Source of the DNA: Saccoglossus kowalevskii
Lineage: Eukaryota; Hemichordata; Enteropneusta; Harrimaniidae
Length of the DNA: 44,635 bases
Direction of reading: 5' to 3'
Assembly (NCBI RefSeq): GCF_000003605.2
Contig: NW_003148270.1
Location: 1 to 44,635 of the forward strand
Shown: positions 24,179 to 39,400 of the stretch, piece by piece
How positions within the stretch are numbered: position 1 is the first letter of the stretch
How the letters are laid out: each line of letters opens with the position of its first letter
Made by a program: the position numbers and the translations under genes
The notes under the pieces: generated by a model
Databases searched by the model: none
What the model was told of the DNA's origin: nothing
What the model saw: only the letters and a program-made list of their open reading frames with translations

Positions 24179-24456
24179 CTATTCTCCCAATTTGTGTTTT
24201 GTAGTTTGTATAAAGAGTCTAACATTTAACATTCCTTGCATTATTGAATGAAGACAAAACACAATAAAACATCGGGAATATAAAACACTACCTACATATT
24301 GAGGAAATTTCAAATTTAAAAGGCACGAACTCCGATAGCAACTGGGATTCAATTTTAAAACCTCCTCGGGGCAATCAAACTTCATATCACAGATTGGAGA
24401 ATTGGGATGATCTGGTTGGCGTATTATTTCATCACCATTGTCACAGACGTAAGTTA
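24179..24456 (-). CDS. Chimeric last exon: truncated L13 plus tail from former 3' flank
   Basis: The exon starts like L13 ([11 protein letters not shown], then [11 protein letters not shown]). It then leaves the LDLa pattern before S-D-E-x-x-C, so cysteine 6 and the calcium box are lost. From V-L-K-L-N-P onward it aligns, base for base with gaps, to noncoding left-arm sequence downstream of the left gene's stop (from about 14063). The frame stays open for about 60 more codons to a TAG. No splice donor is left at the break. The tail has a moderately hydrophobic part (F-I-V-F-C-L) but no clear membrane segment. Confidence 0.65.
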
Positions 24457-27400
24457 CTGCAAAACATAAAATAATACTCAGGTTATTATCAGGGGTAGAT
24501 TCTTCTCTCTGGGGTTCTCCACACTTGCCAGGGGGAAATCTCGTCTCGTCTCTCTATATCGTCCCCTGGAGATACGGGATCGGAAAAGTCAATTATCCTT
24601 ACAGACAAAAAACACACACAAGCACCATTCATGTTTTCCAATCTCAGCTCGTCTCGCACTTTTCGCCCGAGACAGCTTTTAATTACCCTTTTTTCCTTGT
24701 CATACTCTAACCAATTACAATCAGTATAAGAGACTTCAAGGCCTTGCCTTCAAACAAACAGCCAATCACATGAAAGTTTTACACGTCATAATCGATTGAT
24801 TACCCGTCAAAATTACCATTATACTGCCAACACTAACTAATATTAATGGTGTGATAGTTTGCCCTAACATTCCACAAGATATCGCATTAGTCATAGTCGC
24901 AAATAACATTGGTCTAGAATTTCTCTCGTAATCACTTTCAAAGTTGCTAACCATGCGATTTCCCGGCCAGCTCGCCATCTGGCCTTGTCATTATCCTTTA
25001 TCAATAGATGCCATGGCAACCACCGTTAGGCTGAAATATGAATCATGACATTATACTCAAATAGCCAATTGTGGTAAAGATGTAGTCGATAATACACGCC
25101 TAGTACATAAAGTGTAGTATTTTAGGTGAGTCAAATAGTACGTACATTGTAGTTGGATAGGTATGCTATTATTTTTAAGATAACTTATACTTCGGATTGC
25201 TAGGTCACTGATAGTTAAAAACAAAAATCTGGTGACAGTACTTTTCTGAAATCTTTAGATAATCCGGTGGTTATTCTAAATTCGTACATTGCAGGACAGA
25301 AAAGTCTTACAGATATATGTCAGTGATATATTTAAAAAAAAACAAAAAACCGTAAACTTACCGCAATCCTGTTCGTCAGAATTATCACCACAAGAGTCAT
25401 ATCCGTCACACCGATCATAAAACCACATACAATTACCATTATCACATAGAAATCTATCAGCAAACTCATCACATGCTAATTAAATGAATAAGATATTTTA
25501 GACTATGAAATAAAATATTTGTGATATATTATGCCTATATTCTTTATATTGAAAGATTTAAAATGAAACTGCCCGACAATATATATTTATGTCTGTTTAA
25601 TTTGTTTAAAAGACTCCTCTCATTAGTAAATAGCGCCCTCACTCAATATTTAGAATGAGTGGTTGGTCAAAAGTTTCATGAGTCAGATGCATCTATTGGC
25701 TAAGCTTGTTGTACATATATGCAAATGAGTATAGGAACCATTAATGCTGGGGTGGGGTGGAGGATTTCATGTTTGTAATGACTGGTTGTAATGCGGTATC
25801 TCGTTGTTTTCAAGATGCAGCCTGATATTTGTTGCTTTCTTGGTTGTTCAATTTGTGTGATGGGTGGAAGATGTGTTTATTGTTTGTTGAGTCATTGTTT
25901 AGACACCCTGCAGCTTGAAATTGTATGGTCCAAATCCAAATTCGATGTGACGGTGTTGAGTATCTGTGCGATATGGCGGTGTCGTCTAAAAACATGGTAT
26001 CAAAATGATTTCTGTTTATTTATTTACTGGTGTAGATCTTGAGAAATAACCATTGAATATGATGTCGGGAATAAATGGTTTTCTGAACAAGCTTTATTAA
26101 TTATTGCTGGCATTATTCCAGTATGAATTAAGAGCAAACTGTGACACCAAATCTAGTCGTTGTATTCTTATGCTTCTAAAATATTTTTTCAATTGTAAAA
26201 TATTAAGATTATATAGTGTCCAACACATTAATTTTTAAATGGTAAATTTATTTTAAAGAATTCAGGGGGCAATATTATATTATAAAATAAAATAAAATAA
26301 ATTAAATAGAAATATTATGTGTATTTTTGTATGTGGAAACTTGGCTGGCCCACTCAAAAATATAAAGAAGTGAGGTCTGCATTTCTTTTTTTTTTATTTT
26401 TTTATTTGTGAAAAAATGGTATTTTACAGAGTGTAAAAACACTCACATTGCAAGGCTAGTTCACCAACATGTATATTCTCTTGCTTGAGTGTGAAAGTAC
26501 ATGGTATAGTGACTACCTCTTATGTTTTTAAATTTTAGAATTTCTTTTATTTGGGAAGGTACTTATATAAAAATAGAACAGATGTAATGAATTAATTTTA
26601 ATATTTTATTTTAATTTCAGAACTAAAGCTGAATCACTGCCTGAGAAATCATATATCGCGCAAGTATTTCACTGCGCCTAGGCTACAAGATCTATAGGAA
26701 CAAGTTATAATGCATGCCCAAGTATGTTGTCAGGTGCGTGAACTGTATACTTTCATTAATTAAAGCATCACTAGATATTCACTGCTTGTGATATTAATGA
26801 ATTCATTTTAATAATTTAATTTAATTTCAGAATTAGACCCGAATCACTACCTGATAAATCATATTTTAAAAGATTTCAACTGTGGCTAGACTAACCCCCC
26901 ATGGGTACAAGTTATAAGGCATGCCCCAGTATGCTTTCAGATGAGTGAACTGTATACCTTCATTAATTAAAGCATAACTTGATATTCACTGCTTGTAATA
27001 TTTATGAATTTTAATGATTTAATTTAATTTCAGAATTAGAGTTTAATCACTGCCTGGGAAATCATATATCGCACAAGTATTTCACTGCGCCTAGGCTACA
27101 AGATCTATAGGAACAAGTTATAAGTTATGCCCCAGTATGTTTTCAGGTGAGTGAACTGTATACCTTAATTAATTAAAGCATCACTTGATATTCACTGCTT
27201 GTAATATTAATGAATTTTAATGATTTAATTTAATTTCAGAATTAGAGTTTAATCACTGCCTGAGAAATTATATATCGCACAAGTATTTCACTGCGCCTAG
27301 GCTACAAGATCTATAGGAACAAGTTATAAGTTATGCCCCAGTATGTTTTCAGGTGAGTGAACTGTATACCTTAATTAATTAAAGCATCACTTGATATTCA

Positions 27401-30400
27401 CTGCTTGTAATATTAGTAATGAATTGATTTTAATAATTTAATTTAATTTCAGATACAGAGCTGAATCACTGCCAGAGAAATCATATATTGCACAAGTATT
27501 TCACTGCGCTTAGGCTACAAGATCAATAAGAACAAGTTATAAGTCATGCCCCAGTATGTTTTCAGGTGAGTGAACTGTATACCTTCATTAATTAAAGAAT
27601 CACTTGATATTCACTGCTTGTAATATTGTAATGAATTAATTTCAATATTTTATTTTAATTTCAGAACTAAAGCTGAATCACTGCCCGAGAAATCATATAT
27701 CGCACAAAAATAGCATATTTCTTAGCAACTAGCTAGTGCCAGTTCTCTGATCCACACCATTCATTCAAGAACAAAAATAAAAAAAACAAAAAAACAACAA
27801 CAACATATGTTAATATTGATAATCAAAATGGCACACAATTTTAGTTTCTTAGCAACGAGCTAGACAGTGCTGTGATATAGCTCATGAACGTAGAATGACC
27901 GGAAACTTACGACAATCTTGTTCATCACTTTGGTCAAGACAATCGCGATATCCATTACAAGAATAATTTCCTTGAGCTAGAACCTGTCCATCATCGCATA
28001 TATAGTACACTGCAGCAAAAAATATGATATTTAGGGCTTGCTATGTACTTTTAATTTATTACTTACCGTTGTATAACGCTAGTTTAGTTAATAATTCCTA
28101 ATATGAAGCATAACTCTAATATGGAGTCGTTATTCCATTTTATTATCTGTGCCTAACGTCATTGCTGTAGGCTATTTAAACAATATAGCGCCATTTTGGA
28201 TGAGGAGAGTGGTTAATGGCAATTCACCTAACACATCATAGCGTCTAGCCTATTCTTTAAATATAATATACGGGGCATTATTGTTGCTAAAAATCACTAA
28301 CATCGGAGTTAAACAAATTTAGTTAAAGGACGGCAATCTTCGCGCCTCGGAGTTGTCAATATGGGAGCAATAATGACGTATATAACGCCTGTAAAATACA
28401 TTGTTTATACGCCGACCGCCGCCCTTTTCATGAAACGTTTATCTCAACAGTTTGGTTCGTGTTGATGTATTGGGAAACAATGATGAACATTCACAAAATG
28501 TGCCAAACTTCTTTGTTCGATTAGGGTCTATAAGTTGCCTCTTAAACTTCGTTTATGATTAGAAACTCTAATTATTTGCAATGAATCGGTAGATTGAAAA
28601 GCCCCAAATGTTAGGAAATTTTCTGAAATGTAAGCTGAGTTCTGTATTAAAGAATATCAATAACTATATCGTGTTCTCTGTGTTGCTATTCATGAATTAA
28701 TTACTTGTCACATCAAACTGACCAAAATGTTTTAGCAAAATATTTGATACAACTGACTACATAATCCCTAATGGCTAAACATATGTGTCGTATATGTCTG
28801 CAATGATAAAATGATAACGGCTTCCCGAAGGATCACATATCACTGACCACCTGAATTCGACAAAATTCTCACATTTTCGTTTGTTTGCCGATGATTTATC
28901 TTTGTTTCACAACGCTCTGGGTAAGCCAATAAAGTACATTTTGATGACTTTATTTTAATTTAATTTAATGTATCGTAATTCACTCACATGAGTGATTGCT
29001 AGGCTCAACACATACTTTCAGATGCTGAAATTTGAATTTTGTGGAGCTGTGGAGTGTTGTGAAATAGAACATTAACAAATAAAATATAATCTGTGATGGT
29101 TTTGCGTTCACAATCAAAACTTATCAATCAATCTTACCACAGTTTTCTTCGTCGCTGTTATCGCCACAGTCATCATAGAGGTTACACACAGAATAACTTC
29201 CGTCAATACATTTACCGTTTGTACATTGGAATTGATCTTCTGTGCATTCTATAACAAAAGAAAAGATTTATATAATTTTTTTCTAATAATTGTTAGAAAG
29301 TATGTCACACGAGATCAAATGGTCAATGTGCATATATGAAAGACATATAAGCTGTTTTGCAATGCGTGTATTACACAATCAACCTTAGCCTTGGCGGTAA
29401 TTCTATCTATACGTTAATACAAAACACACATGCCCAAATAAATATTATAACATTCTGTTGCCAATATTTGGCAATAGTCTTACGTCATTAGTTAAGGTTA
29501 TCAGGCAATCAAGTGTTATTTTATTGCCTTTCAGCGGTTCAGCACATCCCGTGTTGTGTGATTTGAAATGTGTAAAATATAAAATCGTAATTATATACAC
29601 GAACTAATTCAAGCATTTGGTTTGACGTGTGTATCAACTAGATATATTTGTTGAAGATCGACTGAGTGTGTTGTATGTAGATTTAAGACAAGCCGAGCTA
29701 TGAAATTCAACAGCCAAGATATGTTGATGGCATATTCCACGTTGTAATAATTTCGAAAATCGAAATCGATTTTATATTTTACAGTTTCTCGCATATGCCC
29801 AACTCTTCATTAGAATTGGCGGCATGTGATATTCATTTCAGTTAAATGAATGTGAAATCTGTAATACTTTATGTGATATTGTATAACAATCTGGATTGTT
29901 TTTGTTGGCCAAACATAAATACTACAAATATTGGTTGTACATTGTATGTAATGTTTGCATCTGGTTTTCACATTGGTAAGTGTGGTTCGCCAATTCAATG
30001 ATTAATTTACATGTTTTGTTTTATGTATCCCAAATTCATTGATACAACTCACATAATCAAGACAATTGACTAGTGCATTCAATACATAGTGATTTCTGCA
30101 ATGTATAGACATAATGGTATTCATGAAGTGATGTCAGGTGTTTTGAAAAAAGAGAGGAAGCACATCAATCCGCGTGGCACCTACGATACATAATTCCGGT
30201 GGTTCTAATTTACATAACATGCTCGTGCCACATTGGTTATGTGGCTTCTGCAAATATGGCTATAATTACCATAATCACCTTAAGATAGTGTGAGATTACA
30301 TCTGCACTCGCGAGAGTGATATTCAAGTGATGTGTTTATCCAAAGCTCTATATTGGTGTTCGTTGTTATGTAATCCTGTATTCACCACAATTGAGTTCAT

Positions 30401-33400
30401 CCGTGTAATCTTCACAAATAGGCCAACCATCACATCGATCCCATGGACCAAAACATTTACTATTGTTATCACACTGTTCCATGGGAGGACTGCAATCAGC
30501 TGTGAAATACACAGAATTACATACAGTTTATTATAATGTCATTAATGCTCAATTTTTAAATAGGTTTTTAGTAGAACAGCGCTTTTTTGTTTTCCTGGGT
30601 AAATTTGTATTCTACTTCTAAACCTACCCTAGAAGCAAAATGTATTCATGGGTTTATTTATACGTGAGGAAATCGCTCAAACATTTCGACCCTTTTAGAT
30701 TTAATTTGGTAGCATGAGCAAGAAGTGCAAAAATCTCGATTTGGTGCAAGTACAATTTTGTAAGTTATACTTATCGCTATCCTGAATGACTATGCGTGCA
30801 TAAAAATCAAGGATGCGACCAAGGCTGACCTTTGAAAGTTGACCTTTAAGTCAACTAAATGCGCCTATATTAAAAGTGAGTAAAGATATGGTTATCTTAA
30901 TTGGGTCTATTTGGGGGGGGGGGCAAAGCTAGAACTGTTTGGATTCATATATTGACACTTTAAATACAAGTGGCGGTGAACCAATTACAGCTAATTACCT
31001 AGGGTGATTAGTTCTGAAATTGGTGTATTCGGAATCGACAATCAATTATAATACACCGGGTAAAGGCTAATGACGAAATAATAACGACATACATGACGGT
31101 ACAATGTTAAGAGGAATTGAACTTGCGACTTGAAGTGAAGATGTTGTGAAACAGAAGCAATAAGGATAAAAGTTACCCATACCCAGTAGTAGTAATTTAG
31201 CTATAAGATCATAAATGATACGCATCGGTGTTATAAAAACAGAACGTTGATAGAGAGAAATAAGAAATATAGAGCACATTTTCTTAAAACTGTTATACGT
31301 TATCACTATTATTATTATTTCAACTTTGCATGAATGAATGGGAATACTTACGACAATTAACTTCGTCTTCTCCATCGGCACAGTCAGGAATTCCATCACA
31401 AACTTGGTTGATAGTAATACAATCTCCATCATTGCACTGATACATAAAGTCTCTAAAGCATTTACTTCCATAATCAATAGCAATGGAGGCTAAACATAAA
31501 TAATGCATGTTTGAATTAAAATGAAATATAAACGTTCGTTACTAATTTGGTGGCATGAGTTAGTGACTCTAATATGATTTACTACTTTATTTTATTCACA
31601 AATAACCTGCATGAATACTACAAACTATTGACAATTTACTCTTTACCTAGCTCAACATATATAGCCTGATATGCCAAGTCTTATACAGAAACTTTCAAAT
31701 AGAAACATATTTATACATCAAAATAATCAGAATATAATATAATTTGACGGACACTGGGGTTGATTATCTTCAGGGCAAGCGTAAAAAAGACGACAATACT
31801 GATGCATAATACCGTTCCACAATTGCGTCAGCCATGTAATAAGTATATAGCAGGTAACGTACCAAGTAATACCATTTTAGGTGATAAGTTACAACCAATC
31901 ATAGTGCGAGTAACATACCGTGCTACACCACAACATACCAACAACAATGCCAAATATGAATTAAGGTCGACCAATAATGAATTGCTGGTAGGTTGTGAGT
32001 ATGCTAATTAAAGTACATTACTTATTGTTTTTGATATTTTTTTATTATTTATTATTTTCATTACTCATTTCATTACCCATTTTTGTAATAGTGCAATTCT
32101 ATGTGAACACTTAAAATTTAAGTTTCCAACTAATCTTACAAGTATTCTTATTGATCATTGATCATTCTTAACTATTTGAATATTGATTTCGATCCACCAG
32201 TTACAGTTGTTTTTACTCTTTTGCGTCAAAAATAATATATATAAAATATGATTGTAATATTCTATAGTTTCTAAAATCTGGTTTAAATCAATTTTTTCTT
32301 GAATCCAGAGCGTTATATTACGTAATTTTTACATAGAATTTTATTAATTTCTGCTGCAACTTGTTTAATTCATTTTCTAAATGTTTCTCTACCTATTTTC
32401 GATAATGCTCTGTATCGAACTAAGTCAATACATATTTGCTTGGTTTCCCCTAACACAAACCTGGAATCTGTGGTGTTTATATCTCTGCTTTACGTTCCAG
32501 TAGTTTATTCTGCTTTACAAAAATCTGCGGCAATTGTCTGAATGTTTGGCTATTTTAGAGCAAAACAAGAAAATATCTGAACAATAGTAAATTTAATTTG
32601 TATTTATCAGATGAAAACTTGATATATTTAGACTTCTGATAAATCTGTGATGCAGTTGAAATCTTTTCAAGTAATTACATTATCTATTTTAATGAATACT
32701 CTCACTTGGTATGTAACTGAATTTTTTTTTTCTCATTCAAAAAACTGTAAAAATATGTCACAAACAATTAGCATATAATATACATACTTCAGCCGCCGAT
32801 ACCATGCTTGACTGTGTCTTAAATGGCACTTTCTATACTTTGCACACATTGATATCTTTGTACGAAACCCTTGTACTGCTTTTCTGAAAGCACTGTGCAA
32901 CGGAGAAAAGATGAATGTATTGATAATACTTGACTTACGACAATTTTCTTCATCTGAATTATCACCACAGCCGTCGTAACCATTGCATATTTCCTTCTCT
33001 GGTATTAAGATACCATTCTTGCATTCTTTTAAATCTGTATATTGAAAATATAACACACATACACAACTATTACACTGAGAAAACGATTCACATAGAGAAT
33101 GTTTGCCACAAATCGAATACACAAAATATATTTTTCGAGTTATAATACACCACAGATTTTCGTGTTCAGATTTAGGCCCTTAGCGTGCATTACATCCATT
33201 AGCAGTACAATCTTGCTGGCAACTGAAATCCGCAAAAAATACATACAGATAGATGTAGAACATTGCGACTATCGGATGTGTTAGTTGGAAATGATGCATG
33301 TGAAAATGGGCTGCCGTTTGTAAATTTATTGATATAAGCATATACTATATGTAATAATTACACGAGTCTTCATTATATGTACATAAAACAACAGTGGTAC

Positions 33401-36400
33401 AAATTGCTTGTGTATAATGAAGTCAAGTTCTTAAACATTTATTTACAATTTTGCTTGAAATATATTACATCTATATAAAGAAATAGTATGTTATGGTAAT
33501 AAACAAAGAACCCACAGCATTAAAGATAATTCTTTATCCAACAACTACATTTAAAACTTTAATAGCAATACACCACCGCGTCAGTGTGTATTTTTTATGG
33601 CATCGCCTACTGCTGCGGTTTATTTATTGAATACGTGTCTAGAAACGTTGTTTTATGTATAAACGAATTAAACTCAGCACAGATGCTGACAACTGTACAA
33701 AGCATAGGTAGTATATCTCTCTGCTAAGATCAGAATGACCACATGATAATGTTTTAATATATTAAGGATGAGATCCAGGTTCAAGGCATGTTTTTGGACA
33801 TGACCGTATACATAACGGCCATAATGGTTACGTGTGCATATCCGGGTTACGTATCTGGTCGATCGATATTTTTTCTTTCCCGCTCAGCAATATTCATATT
33901 GAAATCACTGTAGTAAAGTCGCGCAAAAAATATTATTACACGAAACGGCGTCTTTTTTAGTACAAATCATTTTGTGTAATATATCCGTAATTTAGATAGT
34001 TCACATAGGGTGGTAGTGCTGCGGCAAGATGTGTCTAGCTATATGGACGCAAGCACACATACGCCGATACACCATGAAGAAATCATACACATTTTAAATA
34101 TTGAACTTAACATTGTTAGACACTAACCAACCATACTCCGGGTAATTGTTGGAATATCTCGGTACACCAGTAATTATACATAGTAAACTATCTTTATAGA
34201 ATATTCAATAAATATTTACCACAACCGTCTTCGTCAGACCAATCACCACAGTCGTTATATCCATTACATCGGCTCCTTTCATCATAACAACTACCATCGG
34301 TACACTTATGGCACTCAACTTTAGGCTCTGTTGACAACATAAATATTGTGTGTCATTGAATTAATTCTCAGCGTGTCGAATACGCATCTGGCCGACAAGA
34401 CGGTCATAACAACAAATATATTTGGGAAATGCTTGTAAAAATGTAATAAATAATCCAAGTAGACTTGTATCGGACATGTTTGAGTTTTGCTGATAATGTA
34501 TATCACGTTCAGGCTGTCAGATGTCCACGTTTCAACCTAGTTTATGATGTATGTGCATATCTTATCGAGCACGTTCTATTGAAGAGGCACGCATTTGATT
34601 GCAAGGTTTACGACAATCGAATATGTTTTTTTTAACAACCCCCAGGTAATATGGACGTTGCCAGTGACCATATGATTTGATAGCAGTGTTTTTTTTCTAA
34701 GAGTACAGAATCAACTGTAACTGTACAATATGCTGATATTAGTCAGATATCGCACTGTTCAAAGAAGTCCTTTTTGTTGTGAATCACAATCCATGGGCAC
34801 AAACAAAAAAAGGAAAGAAAATGAAATTTCACATACAAAATGTCACATGTGTTATGTTTCCAATCCATAGCACAACCCATAGCAAGACACATTACATGTG
34901 ATCATTATCAACATACAGCCAATAAGGATGATTGAATATGAAGAGCTTACCACACCCAGATTCGTCACTAGCATCTAAACAGTCTGCATGGCCATTGCAT
35001 ACAGAGAATGGTTGAACGATTTCACCATTGGAGCACTCAACTAAATATAATGAGAAAAAAAAATGTGCATTTACCATATATGTAATTATTAATGTACTGG
35101 TAAAATGTGTGCTAAGTACTAATGCAAAACATATACACTTACAAACAAAGTCTTCACAATTCAACTCATCAGAACCATCGGGACATTGTGAATAACCATC
35201 ACAAACCCAAGGTAAAGGTATCATCCATCCGAACCCACACTCAAATCGTGGCACAGCTGAAATGATATAGTTGGTAAACAGTCAGAGATTTACGAGCATA
35301 CATGAAAACATGATTCAAGTCGATTTGGAATATGGCACAAAGACAATAACCCATCGTATATTTACCGCATCTATATTGATAATTCAACACAGTCATAAGG
35401 ACAGTCAGGAAACCCATCACATACTTACTGCATCTACTTGGTGATTCATCACTGCCATCAAGACAGTCAGGTAACCCATCACACACTTGAATCTCTGGTA
35501 CACACACCACTCCATCATCGCAAACAAACTCTTTCGGGTAACAATCTGACATGGAATAATTGTGTTTGATATGTGAGAAATGCTCAATATTAATCCAACA
35601 GTCTTAGAGTTCTTACATGTATTCGAATTGTTGTGAATATTGACGACCCAGGACCGTTCGCATAAATTAATAAAATGTGGTATATATTGCTTACAAATCC
35701 GTGACCGGAAATGAATATACCCGTCAGGACGATCGTTTTTCCCAATAACATACAATATTCAATCCACCTCCCCACATATTCAGATACTATGTAACTATAA
35801 TAATGTAAGGACATCAGTAACATATTTGTTACATGTATTTGTCTGATAATTTAATAAGTATCACGGCACACCAAGTACAGTTTTATTGCCACATAATAGT
35901 GACCAGTGACATTGATGACACCCATAGAAGTGGGTAAATCACCAAGGAAAATAGCTTTCATTGATTTAGTGGATTGATAATTTGTAACTGTGATACTCTT
36001 GCATGATTTTGTAATGAATGTGCCAACATGCGATGTTTTCAAATGATTTGGGACCAGCGCGAAACTATAAAAACACGTACGGCGATATGTACTTGATCGC
36101 AAAACGGTAATCGGTTGTCTAATTGACAGCAGATGCGTATCAAGCAATAGAGTCTTTAATCTTGATTTGATTTGAATTGAATTGAATGTAATGATTGCTA
36201 AATTATAATTTTCCTTGGCCCTTGCAAAAATAGTAGAGGTCATGGTGCCCATGTCCCAATATCGATCCCTATCAGCAATTATTAGGCTTAATCAAACAAA
36301 TAAGGGAATTGTTGACATGAATAAATAACCAGGGATGTTAGTGTTGACTGAAACTGGGACCATGCACAATAAGTATGGCGTAAACTTAGCTAACTGTGGT

Positions 36401-39400
36401 AAGTTGTACTTGTTTTGCTATCAATATTAGTAAATATTAAGTGTTAGTCTGACTGTTTAAAATAGCTTTGATTGATTGAAGTTTGTACTTCAAACATTGC
36501 TAGAATTAGCTGGTAATGCTTGAACTGACTGGAAGAATTGGACATTAAACTGAGACCGTGCAAATCAAGACAAGCTCAAAATACATATTACTTCAGCAGT
36601 TGAAAATACACGAGAAAAGAGTGTCGAGTGTTCATCCATGAACCGAATAGTTGAGCCTGAGAAAAACAAAGTCCGACAGAACGCACATTGTCTGGTTAGA
36701 TTCGATCAACGTACTTACTAGTGGCAACTACGACTGAGATGAAATCAAATAGGAGAATGAGAAGCCGAGACACCGGACATTGACAACAAAATAATTTAAT
36801 TTAATGTGCATTTCTTATTAGTCCTCGTTCGTACTGGAAAATTCTATACAAATAATTAGCTATTAATTAGGTCACATAATAAGTGTCCTGAATATATCTG
36901 AGTTGTGGTATGTGCTAAAATGCACCGATTAGTTGCATGACATTTTTTATCGTCGTTATTTGTGTCCGCTAAGTCGATATGACGCGCCAATGACGTACAA
37001 AGATGTTTTGTGATTAGTCATGCTAATTACTGCCGCAATAAAAAAATGTGCATTAATATATATAGTGACCTTGAAAAAAACACAATTATTACAGTCGTAC
37101 AATTTGTAATTTGCTTAAACGAACGTCTCAGTGTTTTAACTAAATAAGTTTCAAAACTAAGGTAATTGGGGGTCATAACAATTTTGTTTGTGCCTCATGT
37201 TCCTGTGCAGTAACATACAATTCATTTGTTTAAGAAGTGCTCTCTCCCTGGTATTCTTACTTGATGATTTTAAATACTAAAACAGGCCCCTAATTTGACT
37301 ATAATGTAGAAGAATTCAAGTGGCAATCAGTTTACAGAATAATTTATCAAAAGTGCATACTGCTATTTTCTCATAGATCCAGCTACTGTAATGTTTTTTT
37401 TTTGATTGTATTGTTTTCAATTCTTTATTAATAATAGCACACACCGCAGTCAATTACGTCATGTGATTTATCATCATACCTCATCACATCGCTAGTTGGC
37501 TGCAAACGGGAAATATAGAAAACTTTCATAAAGCGCGCGGCTCTTATGTTGAACGTACTATGAAAATACTGTACCTTGTTTTGGTTCTATACACGTCATA
37601 CCACAATCAGTATCACAACATTTCTGGTTGGAAGGGCATTGTGCGTCATGTTGGCATTTAATTTCACATGATAGGCCAGTGCTCGTGAATGGACAACGGC
37701 CTGGCTTCAAACCTAAATCAAATGGATTGAGGGTTTTAGCTCATCTAATTTCACTGATAAGTACAATGCGCTAATCAAGGATGTAGTAGACTTTCGTTAG
37801 TCAAAAACAGAAAAAGCTTGATAAAAATAATAATAATGATTGATGAATAACAATTGTTGCATGTTATTGTAGCCCTTGCAACACTCTATTCAAAAAGTAT
37901 AATAACACTAATGTCTGCTTTGATTACGTCACGTGATTGTTAAATAAACAAAATCGATTGTTCTGCTATTTTAACTGTTACTTGAAAACGAAAACATTTA
38001 GCCAACACATTTCTATGAGAAAAGGAAGACTACAATGTTCTCAACAATAATGTAAAAGAGTAAGTTTCTGAAATGTTTGGTTCTTTTACAAATTGGTGGA
38101 GAACAATTATGTAATAAATTAGAATGCTCTGTTTTCACTGGTCAATTAGTAATGAAATATTACTGATTTTACATTTTGTTTTCAATTGATCTTGAGTTCA
38201 ATCTCTGGAAAAATCAATGTAATCGGACAAGAACTATTCGCGTAACCGTATTTGTTGTGGTTTTAGACACATTACGTTTCAAATGGCTGAAAAGACTCAA
38301 AAACCAAAAGTAGCACAGTCGAGAGGATATTTTCTGTTCAGCGCATCGTATTCAGTAATTTTTTGATGTTTAAGATATCTATTGTGTTGGTTTTATAAAA
38401 ATCAAAACAACCCGTTGGGTACATGGCCGATAAAGTTATAAAAAATCGATAACTTTAAAAAAGCAACGTGAAAACGAAGTATGGCCGCCCTTGAATAAAC
38501 AGTGTAATCCAGTTATCAATTTAGGTTTATTTGCTTGACAAGCTTAGTTTCGAGTGTTATACCATATCTCAACAAACAATTGTTTATGTACAAAACGTGA
38601 TATGCGACCGTTAAACTTGAACACTGTCGTGTCTACGCTCCCTTTCTCGCAACTTTCTCGTAAGCCACCTGAACCAAGCGAAAATGTCATCAGAGCAGAA
38701 CTACATAATGAGATGCGAGTACTCGGTAAAGCTAGGCTTTTTTTTATTTTTACTAAATAATGGCGATGAAACTTTTGTTGTTGAATACCAATTAAAAATC
38801 GAAATTGTAGTAAAAAGGGCCTACTATTTGGAAGCAAGTCAGTGAAGTTGCCGACAGCACTGTCGTGAATTACAGGTCGTCGTTTTTGCTCTAAAACTCG
38901 TTACAATCGGAGTTTCATTTAGTTTAGTTTTGTCGACTTTCAGTACGATTGTTATACAATTTCCATTCCCAAGAGATAAGAATGTACATGTAACTGCTTT
39001 GTCTACGAACCACTGATGCGTCACTCAAATTTGAAAGTCCGTCCCACATGAAACAATGGACCTGATTAGTCTATTTTTGTCTATCTCGTATTCTTAGCCA
39101 ATCCGCGTCATGTGTTATGTTCGAAAGGCCGCATGTGCATCGGAGACTAAAGTGAGATTCCCAGCCATAACGATATTCTTCATGGATACTTATTTTTCCC
39201 TTTTTTTATACCAGGAACATTTACACAGTGGTCACAGCCAGATTCGAGATCAATATATCCAGGTCGACGAGCCTTGTGTTATTCGCTTCACTGCAAGCGT
39301 TGCCAGACACGGCATACTTCGCTGGCAATATTATTCAACATGCTCATCATTTAAGTTGATGTCGTGTCGTCAGCCTCCAGTGTCAGTAGTGGTGTAACCA

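Larger units (their letters stand above)
23380..35490 (-). repeat. Right arm of the inverted duplication
   Basis: This is the reverse complement partner of the left arm; 35490 is simply where the left arm leaves the window. Identity is high in exons and visibly lower, but still alignable by eye, in introns. The arm is shorter than its partner because of deletions (L9-L10, L13 end to L15, a ~1 kb stretch matching 1215-2255), partly offset by the insert at about 25571-27750. Confidence 0.88.

Noticed and set aside
31067-31483. 138-residue open frame, minus strand
   Set aside because: It is a shifted frame over exon L6 plus intron read-through; the true frame gives the LDLa module at 31352-31489.
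35851-36252. 133-residue open frame in the intron between the WAP exon and L1
   Set aside because: No recognisable domain, no phase-1 splice borders and no counterpart to compare within the window. Length alone is weak evidence in this sequence.
39110-39397. Plus-strand 95-residue open frame, somewhat GC-richer
   Set aside because: I could not match it to a family or to splice sites; kept only as a note on the intron.
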